64,000 nucleotides of DNA from Deltaproteobacteria bacterium (GTDB lineage Bacteria > Desulfobacterota > Binatia > UBA9968). The stretch lies in NCBI GenBank assembly GCA_016210115.1, contig JACQUW010000159.1:1-64000 (forward strand), given 5' to 3'. Position numbers and translations under genes: made by a program. The notes beneath the pieces were generated by a model. That model had not been told where the DNA came from and did not search any database. It was given only the letters and a program-made list of their open reading frames with translations. Below, in pieces: positions 42,800 through 51,531 of this stretch (its first letter is position 1; the number at the start of each line of letters is the position of its first letter).

Positions 42800-44716
42800 A
42801 TGTGCGGGATTTGTGGCGTTGTTTATTCTGATTCTGAGCGGCCTGTCGACCCGGACATGCTCCGCCGGATGACAGAGATCATGGTCCACCGCGGTCCGGA
42901 CAGTCACGGGTATTACACCGCGCCTGGAATCGGCTTCGGCGTCCGGCGTCTGAGCATCATCGATCTGGAGACCGGGGATCAGCCGATCTCGAATGAAGAC
43001 GGAACGGTCACAGTCGTTTGTAATGGGGAGATCTATAATTTCCCGGAACTGCGGCAAGAGCTTCTCTCCGCCGGTCACCGCTTCCGCACCCGATCAGACG
43101 TCGAGGTGATCGTCCATCTCTACGAGGATTACGGCGTTGAATGCCTGCATCGCCTGCGCGGAATGTTCGGCTTCGCGTTGTGGGATACACGCCGCCGGCG
43201 GCTCATGCTGGCGCGGGATCGGCTGGGCATCAAGCCCGTGCATTACGCCGTTGAGCAGGATGGCTGCTACTTTGCTTCGGAGATGAAATCGATCTTGATC
43301 GGCGACCAAGTCGAGCGTCAACTCGACGTGCGGGCGTTGCAGGATCTCTTCACCTTTGGATTTGCTCTCGGACCGAGAACCTTCTTTACCAGGATCCGGC
43401 GGCTCCAACCGGGACACTACCTGCTCTACCACGATGGGGTTGCCTCAACCCACAAATATTGGGACGTTACCTTCCCCGAGAAAAATGACCGCAGTCCTCA
43501 TTTAGGCGCTGGAGAATGGGCCGAGTCGCTCCTGGAAAAACTCCGGGAGTCTGTACGAATCCACCTCCGGAGCGATGTCCCGGCCGGAGCGTGGCTCAGC
43601 GCCGGCATCGACTCGAGCTCGGTCGCACGCTTGATGAGTGAGTCGACCGAGCGCCCTGTTCAGACCTTCACTCTGGCCTTTGAAGACCTCAATTTCGATG
43701 AGGTTCACGGACAAAATACTCTTGACGCCTATCCGGGTTATGATCTGCCTAACTCTCGCGAGATCTGCACGGGAAAGGATCTCGCGCTGTTGCCGAAGGC
43801 GCTCTGGCATTGCGAAGATCACTCTACGACTGGCCTGGAGATTCCGCACCTGATTCTCTCTGAGTCGGCTTCCCGGCGCGTCAAGGTGGTCCTGACCGGG
43901 GAAGGGTCGGACGAGATGTTCGGCGGCTACAGGTGGTTCCAGGTTGATAAACTTTTGCGGCCCCTTGCGTGGGTTCCGCTTTCCCTTCGCAGACTGATGC
44001 TGCTGGGCCCTCTCATCCCAAAGTTGTGGCCTGGGGCGAGCCGGGCGCATCTGGCCCCCCGGCAGATGAACCTGCTCCGCTATGCGAAACTGATCGCTCC
44101 CCTGCAAGTGAATGTGCGGCAGCGATTTTTCTCGCCTGACCTCGAGCAGGAAATCGCGATCACAAGAGATCAGGAGCCGGTTTTGGTCCTACCGGATGGC
44201 TTCCAGAACTGGCACCCGTTTTGCCAGCTCCAGTACTACGAGATCAAGATCCGCCTGCCTGATTATATCGTTCACCACCTCGATCGGATGTCTATGGCGC
44301 ATTCCCTGGAGGTGCGCGTTCCCTTTCTTGATCACGAGCTGGTCGAATTTTGCGCGCGTATTCCTCCGCGCCTGAAGATGCGAGGACTCAAGGAGAAATA
44401 CATCCTGCGCAAGGCCATGCGAGGCGTATTGCCAAAGGAAATCGTGCAGCGAAGAAAGCGTGGCTTGAGGGCTCCCGTCGACTCATGGTTCGAGAACGAC
44501 CTGCCGGAGTTCGCCGTGGACCTGCTTTTAAAAGAGAGACTCCGTGAGAAGGGCTACTTCAGTCCCGACTTCGTAGCTCATATGCTTCGGGAGCACAGAG
44601 CCGGCGCGAAGTTCTTTGCAGCCCCATTGCTGGGAGTGTTGGTAACGCAGTTATGGGATGAACTATTCATGAAAGGCTGCCGGCCCAATGCAGATTCCGC
44701 TACTTTGCGGTTGTGA
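42800..44716 (+). CDS. AsnB-like glutamine-dependent amidotransferase/synthetase
   Basis: 638 residues. The start is fixed by MCGICG: Cys2 is the N-terminal nucleophile of the glutaminase domain, with RGPDSHG at 31-37, NGEIYN at 75-80 and Asp100. The PP-loop is SAGIDSS (267-273) instead of SGGxDSS, and GEGSDEMFGGY is conserved. The family's DEP-type substrate loop is replaced by HCEDHSTTGLEIP. Related enzymes in polysaccharide and exosortase-associated clusters amidate unknown acids. Divergent from the LuxE/CapK-like gene with a 212-base gap. Likely amidates a carboxylate in the cluster's product rather than making free asparagine. Confidence 0.85.
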   Translation: MCGICGVVYSDSERPVDPDMLRRMTEIMVHRGPDSHGYYTAPGIGFGVRRLSIIDLETGDQPISNEDGTVTVVCNGEIYNFPELRQELLSAGHRFRTRSDVEVIVHLYEDYGVECLHRLRGMFGFALWDTRRRRLMLARDRLGIKPVHYAVEQDGCYFASEMKSILIGDQVERQLDVRALQDLFTFGFALGPRTFFTRIRRLQPGHYLLYHDGVASTHKYWDVTFPEKNDRSPHLGAGEWAESLLEKLRESVRIHLRSDVPAGAWLSAGIDSSSVARLMSESTERPVQTFTLAFEDLNFDEVHGQNTLDAYPGYDLPNSREICTGKDLALLPKALWHCEDHSTTGLEIPHLILSESASRRVKVVLTGEGSDEMFGGYRWFQVDKLLRPLAWVPLSLRRLMLLGPLIPKLWPGASRAHLAPRQMNLLRYAKLIAPLQVNVRQRFFSPDLEQEIAITRDQEPVLVLPDGFQNWHPFCQLQYYEIKIRLPDYIVHHLDRMSMAHSLEVRVPFLDHELVEFCARIPPRLKMRGLKEKYILRKAMRGVLPKEIVQRRKRGLRAPVDSWFENDLPEFAVDLLLKERLREKGYFSPDFVAHMLREHRAGAKFFAAPLLGVLVTQLWDELFMKGCRPNADSATLRL

Positions 44717-44773
44717 TTGTGTCAGGCGCTTTGATACGATCCGCTGGCGTGCTCAGCAGACGTGCCGCAAGAA

Positions 44774-45322
44774 TCATCGGAGACACAACGGCGGAGTTAA
44801 TCGCCCGCGCGCTGTACCCTGCCGCCTGGATTTGGCGAGCACAGTCTTATTGGGCGCTGCATGACAACTGAGCCAATCCCGGCAACAGGAGGTTCCCGTC
44901 TTTTTCTCCACGGTTACCGTGAATCCGCGATCTTTCAACCCCCTTACCAGCGCGTGTGCGCAGGTGGTTTTACCTACGTTGCTCGAAAATCCCGCAACCA
45001 CTATGATCGGCGGCTCCGGAGCCTTTGATCGCTTCACATCCGGCAGCTTCTCAGTGAAACGCGTCAAATTCACCGATTTCCCTCGACGATCGACCAACAC
45101 TCCTCTGATCCTGATGCGAAACCGCTCGAACGAGTCAGCGGTCCAATTGATAAACCCTCCACAATTGACTCCGCAGACAGCATCGATGACATCTCCTCCT
45201 CGAACGCTTCCGTTCGATCGCCCGGTGATAGGATTCTTTACGCCGCCAATAATCAGTGGAGGAGCATAGCGATTGCCTGCAACTCCGACACAAGGACCCT
45301 GCTCAGCGTTTCGTTGCGCAAT
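44774..45322 (-). pseudogene. P-loop NTPase fragment, apparently truncated or frameshifted
   Basis: Open for 182 codons from just after a TAG (45323-45325) to TGA at 44774, but with no ATG. The earliest plausible starts are GTG 45100 or TTG 45097, both poorly placed. The translation has GGDVIDAVCGVNCGGF, then a Walker A AGFSSNVGKTT, then KKTGTSCCRDWLSC, and stops soon after, too short for a complete NTPase. Its upstream end overlaps the gene at 45253-45561 in the -1 frame. A single gene broken by a frameshift and 3' loss is the simplest reading. Confidence 0.5.
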
Positions 45323-45561
45323 CTAACCCGGTGCCCTTCGGCATAGAGACGCTCGATGTAATTGGACTTCGAAAGCCCGCACCGACGAGACGGCACACGA
45401 ACAATCTCTCCGAAGAACAAATCATTCATCCGCATAGAACGCTGCGGATCATATTGGAGGTAAGGTTGATTTAAGAAGTATGGCAGCGCGCGACGCAGAA
45501 CGCCTCCAAAGATAACGTTCTCCGGATCAGCTCGAAACCGCTTTATCAAATTTGTCCCCAA
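45253..45561 (-). CDS. Small protein of unknown function, possibly the front half of a split gene
   Basis: 102 residues from a TTG start that overlaps the CapK-like gene by 16 bases. It contains NDLFFGEIVRVPSRRCGLSK and no recognisable domain. Its C-terminal end lies over the start of the P-loop fragment in another frame; a -1 shift between 45322 and 45253 would join the two into a protein of about 260 residues. Confidence 0.45.
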   Translation of the reverse strand: MGTNLIKRFRADPENVIFGGVLRRALPYFLNQPYLQYDPQRSMRMNDLFFGEIVRVPSRRCGLSKSNYIERLYAEGHRVRLRNETLSRVLVSELQAIAMLLH

Positions 45562-46901
45562 TCAAGATCATCGTAGTTCGACTTAACAAGGGAACGCGCG
45601 ACCAGGAACTTGCCGTTCGGCTCCGGCCTGATCTCGGGAACAAGGACGACGAGGAAATCCGCGCCCGGTCCCAAAAGTTCGGTCACCTGTTTTTTGAGTC
45701 TAGCCAGTTCCCGGACACCAGGTCTTGGGCTTGCGACGACCTCGAGTCTTATTCTGTCTGCTTTCTCTTGAATAATTCGGTACTGCTGGATCCACGGACA
45801 ATCGTCGATAAAGCATAGAACGATGCTGTAGGGATGGACCAATTTCCCACCGGGGAGGACCAGGTAATCGATCATGCGGCCCTGGATTTCCCTTATCGTC
45901 GAAAACGGCCGGCTACACCGGCAGAGGTCAGATCCCCTAGTGACAATGTCCCCCAGACGGTAACGGATGAATGGCATAGTGAAAGAATGCAGACTTGTCG
46001 CCACCACCTCTCCCCTCTCGCCTTCTTCCGCCGGCCGCCCTTGTTTGAGGATCTCGATAACAACGTTATCATCGCAGGTGTGATATTCCCCGGTCTCTTT
46101 GCATTCCCATGCTAGGCAACCTACTTCGTAGCAGCTATACATATCGTACACCGGGGCTCCGAAAGCTTCTCGGATTTGCCGGCGCATCGCTGAAGTTAGA
46201 ACTTCCCCCGTTGACATCACAAACCGGGGACGCGCCTTTTGCTGGGCACGCCCCGGGGCACTATAGGCCACTTGCGTGAGGACACCGGCGAGGCCACTGA
46301 CAATATCCGGGCGGAATTCCTGCAAACGGCGCAAGATTTCTTGAGGCGGCCGCAGGCAATCCACGCTCTGGGTACGATAGAAACCCAGATGCCTCAGGAT
46401 CTTTTTTTGAGCCCAGCCGCCCGCGTGATCCCGGTAACCGAGCAGCTCGACTCGGGCATGCCGGTCCGTCACGCGACGGCCGAAATCGTGCATGCCGCGA
46501 AGATGGAAAAACTGCCAGTTCAAGTCCTCCAACCAGCCGCGCCGGATCGCCAGTTCCTCCCCACTTGAACCGCTGGTTCGATGCACAAAAAGACGGTCAA
46601 GCTTTGCGTTGCGCGCTATGACCTCCTTCGCAGGCAACAGCCGCAAATCCTTTTTCGAGGTGACGGGAATTTTACGCAAGTCCTCGACTGTCCTGATGTC
46701 CTGCGGCTTAAGATCCCGGCCGTCGAATAGTCTGCGATAATAGGGAACGTGATCGTAAGCATGGGCAATAATACGACGCAGTCGGTGACGCCGGAAATTG
46801 TCTAGCTCGCCGCGTGAGAATGGACGAACGCGCAGGAGGGAACAAAGGGCGCCACAGAGGCGTCGGTGAGACGGGTCTTTGCGATGAAGAATCGGCTTCA
46901 A
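45546..46901 (-). CDS. CapK/PaaK-like adenylate-forming enzyme
   Basis: 451 residues. HVPYYRRLFDG, the P-loop HRTSGSSGEELAI, MYSCYEVGCLAWECKETGEYHTC, a CRCSRPFST cluster and IQGRMIDYL follow the PaaK/CapK plan and resemble the gene at 35320. It begins 5 bases after the small exported-protein gene, so the two are in one operon. Third acyl-activating enzyme in region 3. Confidence 0.85.
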   Translation of the reverse strand: MKPILHRKDPSHRRLCGALCSLLRVRPFSRGELDNFRRHRLRRIIAHAYDHVPYYRRLFDGRDLKPQDIRTVEDLRKIPVTSKKDLRLLPAKEVIARNAKLDRLFVHRTSGSSGEELAIRRGWLEDLNWQFFHLRGMHDFGRRVTDRHARVELLGYRDHAGGWAQKKILRHLGFYRTQSVDCLRPPQEILRRLQEFRPDIVSGLAGVLTQVAYSAPGRAQQKARPRFVMSTGEVLTSAMRRQIREAFGAPVYDMYSCYEVGCLAWECKETGEYHTCDDNVVIEILKQGRPAEEGERGEVVATSLHSFTMPFIRYRLGDIVTRGSDLCRCSRPFSTIREIQGRMIDYLVLPGGKLVHPYSIVLCFIDDCPWIQQYRIIQEKADRIRLEVVASPRPGVRELARLKKQVTELLGPGADFLVVLVPEIRPEPNGKFLVARSLVKSNYDDLDWGQI

Positions 46902-46906
46902 CTAGA

Positions 46907-47323
46907 CTAGTCAGCCCAACTTATGACGGCGCGATCCACTCTCCCATCACGGGTGACCTCCGCAATGAGCCCGTTCTCCGCCAGTCTTGTTCTGGCGCGA
47001 ATTGTTTTTCCCGTATCTCGTCCGACAATGATTATCGGCTGCGACCAATCCTCAGCGCCTGTGAGTTCGAAATGCGCCCTCAGATCTGTTCTATCTTGAT
47101 CCTGGCCAGAGCCCGCCTTTACCAGCAGGTAAGTTCCCTCGCGCTTATAATAATAGTTCGCCAGCCCGGGATCGTCGGATCGAATCCACCAACCATCTAT
47201 GTTTCGGATAAATCCCATCCGGGAATACTGAGAAAAATGGACGGTAACCTGCTGAATTGAAAGGGGAGCAGCGGAAAGGGCAATGAATATTAGCAGCAGA
47301 CCTGCCGGGCCTAATGTCGCCAT
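46907..47323 (-). CDS. Small exported protein of unknown function
   Basis: 138 residues. A hydrophobic N-terminus (GPAGLLLIFIALSAAPLS) looks like a signal peptide with cleavage near residue 23. The mature part is rich in Trp, Tyr and Arg (DGWWIRSDDPGLANYYYKRE) and probably beta-rich. It is the first gene before a CapK-like enzyme. No family recognised. Confidence 0.65.
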   Translation of the reverse strand: MATLGPAGLLLIFIALSAAPLSIQQVTVHFSQYSRMGFIRNIDGWWIRSDDPGLANYYYKREGTYLLVKAGSGQDQDRTDLRAHFELTGAEDWSQPIIIVGRDTGKTIRARTRLAENGLIAEVTRDGRVDRAVISWAD

Positions 47324-47353
47324 ATTAACGACGTCAGCTTTGAGTGAAAAAAG

Positions 47354-47373
47354 TTCGAATTCCGAAATTCGAA
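47354..47373. promoter_or_regulatory. Perfect inverted repeat TTCGAATT-CCGA-AATTCGAA
   Basis: 8-base arms with a 4-base spacer, upstream of the small exported-protein gene (starts at 47323 on the minus strand) and downstream of nothing on that strand except the hydroxylase subunit's stop at 47439. It could be an operator for the CapK-like operon or a weak terminator. Confidence 0.45.
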
Positions 47374-47438
47374 TTCACCAATTGTATAGGGGTTGTTGCT
47401 CGGAAAAGCTCTCCACGCGCTGGCCGAGAATCCCCGGA

Positions 47439-49685
47439 TTAAGTCTCCCGCTTCCTGCTCTCTCTGAGCGCTCGCCAGACTCGCTCCGGCGTCAGAGGAA
47501 GATCGCGAATTCTTACCCCCCTCGCGCGCGCGAGCGCGTTGGCCACTGAAGGGGCTACCGAGAGAATACCTCCCTCACCCATTCCCCGAACTCCGTACGG
47601 TCCCGGACCATCGTGGTTTTCTACCAGAACAGTTTCGAACTCCTCGGGGACGTCCGCGAAGCCGGGAACCCGGTAGTCGATGAGATTGGGAGTGATGAGC
47701 TGGCCGCCTTCATAAACCATCTGCTCAAAAAAAGTGTGGCCAATCCCCATCATCGCGGCCCCCTCTTCCTGACCGGCGCATTGTTCCGGGTGAATGGCCT
47801 TGCCTACGTCGGCAACTGAGATAAATCTTTTGATACGAATCTCTCCGGTTTCCTCATTGATCTCGATTTCGGAGCTGCCCATGCCGACCTCCCAGAAAAC
47901 CGGCAACTCGGGCGCGACCTCAGGGCCGATATCTCCCCGCCCGATCAACTCCCCCCCTACGCTTCCGATTTTGCCGTCAGATCTAAGCACTCCCCCGAAG
48001 CGGCGCGCCAGCGCTTCCTGAAAGGTCAGGCGGGCCTCGCCGCAGACCATAGCCCCAGCTTGGAAGCGCACCTGTTTTGGTGGGACACCGAACGTCTCCG
48101 CGCCGATTCTTGAGAGTTGCGCCTTTAGATCTCGCGCCGCCTTTTGCACCGCGAGCCCCATAAGCGTGGTGGAGCGACTCGATCCGGTTGAACTGTCGTA
48201 AGGCGTGACCTTCGTGTCGGCGCCACCGATGCGAAGTTTATCGAGCGGGACGGCAAGCTCTTCGGCGACGATCTGAGAGAGGACGGTCCTGACTCCCTGC
48301 CCCATTTCCGTGCTCCCGGCCAAGATATGCACGTTGCCATCGGTCTGGAGACGAACCATGGCAACCGAGATGGGCGTCGCGCCAGCATTGGTCACGGCGC
48401 ATGCAAGCCCGATCGGCGCATCTTTTTGCCGGGCGCGCCTTTTCCAGTGGCTGGCCGAGAGGAGCTTCTTTAAACTCAAGGGGAGGTCCGCGTCCATACC
48501 TTTGAGCTTCGGCCGAAGCTCCTCGCCCTTTTTCAGCAGATTTTTAAGACGCAACTCCGCCGGGTCGATTCCCAGTCGAGCCGCAATGCTGTCCATCTGC
48601 GATTCGCAAGCGAAGATCACCTGAGGCGCGCCGATGGCTCGAAAAGAGCCTGCCGAACCGGAATTCGTATAGACACAATACGCATCCGTGCGGATATGCG
48701 GGAAGCGGTAGGGCCCGATGACTCTGGTGGCGGCCCTGATCGTTACGGCGGGACCGTTGTCAGCATAACCGCCTGTGTCGAGGTAGATTTCGGCTTCCCT
48801 CGCAACCAGGGTTCCATCTCTCTTGACGCCGGTTTTCAGTCTTATTCTTGCCGCGTGCCTGCGGACGGTAAGCATGGATTCGGTCACCGAATTGCAGATG
48901 CGCACGGCTCTTTTCGCCTTCCGCGCCAGAGCCACCACCAACGGCTCGAATTTCGTATAGGACTTACTCCCGAATCCGCCCCCAAGGTAAGGAATCACCA
49001 TCCGGACCTTGCTTGCCGATATGCGGAAGATTTTGGAGATATCCGCGCGAACCTGAAAAGGATGCTGTGCCGAAGACCAGACCGTAATTCCCTCATCACT
49101 GAACTCGGCAATCACGGAGTGCGGCTCCATCGCATAGTGATAGACCATAGGAAAAGTGAATTGTTCTTCGACGATCTCATCGGATTCGGCAAAGCCTTGC
49201 TCTACGTTTCCTCTCTCCACATGCTCGTGGCTGCAGATGTTGTTCGGCGAATTCTCATGAACTAGCGGCGCCCCCTTTTGGAGCGCTGCATCGAGCCCAA
49301 CTGCCGCGGAAAGCTCTTCATACTCTACCTGCAGCAACGAGAGCGCTTCCTGAGCGGTCTCAAGATCCACAGCAGCAACCACAGCCACGGGTTCACCGAC
49401 GTAACGGGTTTTTCCCATCGCGATCACGGGCCGGCCGTTATAAATGGGATCCAAATCAGAAATATCGCCTGCCGTGAGAACCGCCGCGACTCCAGGTAAG
49501 GCCTCGGCCGCCGAGGCGTCAACTGATAAAATACGAGCGTGCGGATAAGGACTGCGGAGAATCTTCCCCTGAAGCATTCCCGGTATAACAAGGTCACCAG
49601 TAAACCTTGCCCGTCCCGTCACTTTCTCAATCCCGTCAACGCGAGGCACGTTCTGTCCGACAAACTCAAGCGCCTGTTTGGCCAT
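47439..49685 (-). CDS. Orphan molybdenum hydroxylase large subunit
   Basis: 748 residues from ATG 49685, preceded by GGAGCAGGAAAA; an upstream in-frame extension has no such site. It has VGQNVPRVDGIEKVTGRARF, the loop GSFRAIG in place of GAFRGxG, and the active-site glutamate in GVRGMGEGG near the C-terminus. No medium or small subunit gene is adjacent, so it must use subunits encoded elsewhere or act differently. Upstream lies a UbiD gene on the same strand. Confidence 0.88.
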   Translation of the reverse strand: MAKQALEFVGQNVPRVDGIEKVTGRARFTGDLVIPGMLQGKILRSPYPHARILSVDASAAEALPGVAAVLTAGDISDLDPIYNGRPVIAMGKTRYVGEPVAVVAAVDLETAQEALSLLQVEYEELSAAVGLDAALQKGAPLVHENSPNNICSHEHVERGNVEQGFAESDEIVEEQFTFPMVYHYAMEPHSVIAEFSDEGITVWSSAQHPFQVRADISKIFRISASKVRMVIPYLGGGFGSKSYTKFEPLVVALARKAKRAVRICNSVTESMLTVRRHAARIRLKTGVKRDGTLVAREAEIYLDTGGYADNGPAVTIRAATRVIGPYRFPHIRTDAYCVYTNSGSAGSFRAIGAPQVIFACESQMDSIAARLGIDPAELRLKNLLKKGEELRPKLKGMDADLPLSLKKLLSASHWKRRARQKDAPIGLACAVTNAGATPISVAMVRLQTDGNVHILAGSTEMGQGVRTVLSQIVAEELAVPLDKLRIGGADTKVTPYDSSTGSSRSTTLMGLAVQKAARDLKAQLSRIGAETFGVPPKQVRFQAGAMVCGEARLTFQEALARRFGGVLRSDGKIGSVGGELIGRGDIGPEVAPELPVFWEVGMGSSEIEINEETGEIRIKRFISVADVGKAIHPEQCAGQEEGAAMMGIGHTFFEQMVYEGGQLITPNLIDYRVPGFADVPEEFETVLVENHDGPGPYGVRGMGEGGILSVAPSVANALARARGVRIRDLPLTPERVWRALRESRKRET

Positions 49686-49890
49686 TTTTCCTGCTCCAAA
49701 TATAATTTTTTTTCCGACCCTAACAAACGCGCGCAGGTTGCGCAAGGAAACTGGGGTTGTCCCGTTTTGCCGTTCGTGACAAGAATCTGGTGCTGATAGG
49801 AAAAGCGTTTGGAGAATACGCCGGGACGCGAAATCAGCGAGCGATCTGGTCCTTGGGATTTACTGGCGAGATTTCAGGGCTGGTTTCAAA

Positions 49891-49922
49891 GGGCGGGAGC
49901 GGACTGCTTTCCTCTCCCGCCC
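49891..49922 (-). terminator. GC hairpin after the UbiD gene
   Basis: GGGCGGGAG and CTCCCGCCC form a perfect 9-bp stem with a 14-base loop, starting 14 bases after the UbiD stop codon; in the minus direction it is followed by TTTG. A reasonable intrinsic terminator separating UbiD from the hydroxylase subunit. Confidence 0.6.
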
Positions 49923-49935
49923 ATGATTAAAACGG

Positions 49936-51423
49936 TTATCCTTCGATCACCTTTCTCCACTTCGCCCTGACCTTCTCTTTCAGCTCCGGGCTGGATTCGG
50001 CGACCGGCGGAAAATCTTTCATCCACTCAAAGGGCCGGCAGGCGTCGATCACCGCTCTGGAGTTGAATCCTTTCTTTCCGGGCTGGATTCGCGGATCGAG
50101 GGGACCGCTCCAGCAGCGCCGGAGAATCTCGATGGATTCCACGGGATCCGAACGGGTAGACAGGGCCCACAGAACATCAAACGTGTTGGTAGGATCGATG
50201 TCTTCATCCACTACGATCACATAGCGGCCCAGATAGGCGCCCGCATGCACCTGCGAGGCCACAAGCATAGCTTGACGTGCATGGCCCGGATAGCGCTGCT
50301 TAATAGAAATGATGTTCAGAAGTCTTCCTCCTCCAGCCTCATGGCACCAGACTCCCTTCACATCCGGCACGCCCGCCTTCTCAACCTGCTCCCAAATGAG
50401 CGCTGCTTTTACAAAACACTTTGCCAAGGAGTAGTCTGAAGGCGGTCTTCCCGGACGCGCGCACGTCAGAATAGGATCGTTCCGATGATAGATATTTTGC
50501 ACGCGAACCACCGGCTCGGGCCGGGTAGAGCTGGCGTAGTAACCCGTCCACTCACCGAAGGGTCCCTCTGCCTTAACGTCATTAGGATCCATGAATCCTT
50601 CGATAACGATCTCGGCATCCGCAGGAAAAGGAAGCCCTGTCGCTTTGCCCTCTATGACCTCTATCGGGCTTCCTTTGAGACCGCTTGCGTAGTCGAACTC
50701 GGAGACGCCGTAGTCAATCTCGTTCCCCGAGACCATAAAAAGGACCGGGTCCTGCCCTACCGAAATCACAACCGGGCACGGCTTTCCCTGCTCGAAATAT
50801 TTCTGCCGCTGAATGCGCCCGTGCTTTCCAGGAGAAATATAAAGCCCCATGCTTTTCTCATCGTGGACCATTCCTCTGTAGGCGCCGAAGTTTACCCAAT
50901 TCTCTTCAGGGTCCCTTGTAATAACAAGACAGGCGGTGCCAATGAAGCGGCCGCCGTCAAGCTCGTGGATGAGCGGAACCGGGAACTTCAAGAGATTGAC
51001 ATCGTTTCCCGAAAGGACGTTTTCCAAAACCGGCCCCTTCTTCACCACTTTTGACGGGATCGGCTTATGGGCGGCAAGCTTCTGCCGGAACGCGCGTACC
51101 AGGTCTAGCCCGGATAGATCCAGGGGCAGGCCCAAGTTGAGAGCCATTCTTTTGAATGAGGCGTTTTGTGCAAAGAGCGCGCGGTAACCTTTGGGATAGT
51201 CTTTGATATTGTCGAAAAGAACCGCCGGCACCGAACCCTTGCTCTCTCTGGCAACAAGCTCTGAGAGGGTTCCCATTTCAAGATTCCAGTCGGCCCCGTC
51301 AATTTTTTTCAGCTCCCCGAAGCTGTCCACGATTTCCAGCCATTCGCGGAGATCTTTGTAGGCGGGAGTTTTACCGGATTTGATATCTTCCTCAGCGATC
51401 TTCCTTGCCTCTAAAGCAGTCAT
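49936..51423 (-). CDS. UbiD family decarboxylase
   Basis: 495 residues. AAAGGAGC precedes the ATG. It has a 23-residue N-terminal extension before DLREWLEIVDSFGEL. The acidic active-site region is VIEGFMDPNDVKAEGPFGEW, near residues 279-298. Fourth UbiD in the window and closest in motif to the copies at 18913 and 22837. No UbiX is seen. Its upstream neighbour is an iron-type ABC ATPase, about 110 bases away, so it may have its own promoter. Confidence 0.9.
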   Translation of the reverse strand: MTALEARKIAEEDIKSGKTPAYKDLREWLEIVDSFGELKKIDGADWNLEMGTLSELVARESKGSVPAVLFDNIKDYPKGYRALFAQNASFKRMALNLGLPLDLSGLDLVRAFRQKLAAHKPIPSKVVKKGPVLENVLSGNDVNLLKFPVPLIHELDGGRFIGTACLVITRDPEENWVNFGAYRGMVHDEKSMGLYISPGKHGRIQRQKYFEQGKPCPVVISVGQDPVLFMVSGNEIDYGVSEFDYASGLKGSPIEVIEGKATGLPFPADAEIVIEGFMDPNDVKAEGPFGEWTGYYASSTRPEPVVRVQNIYHRNDPILTCARPGRPPSDYSLAKCFVKAALIWEQVEKAGVPDVKGVWCHEAGGGRLLNIISIKQRYPGHARQAMLVASQVHAGAYLGRYVIVVDEDIDPTNTFDVLWALSTRSDPVESIEILRRCWSGPLDPRIQPGKKGFNSRAVIDACRPFEWMKDFPPVAESSPELKEKVRAKWRKVIEG

Positions 51424-51531
51424 AAAATTGCTCCTTTCTCTTCTCTTCGCCGATCAGCCATGAGCCACAACACAGCCCGCGTTGATTATATTCAAGCTGA
51501 ACGGTGAAATCCAGTTGCCGGTGGCCTTGGG

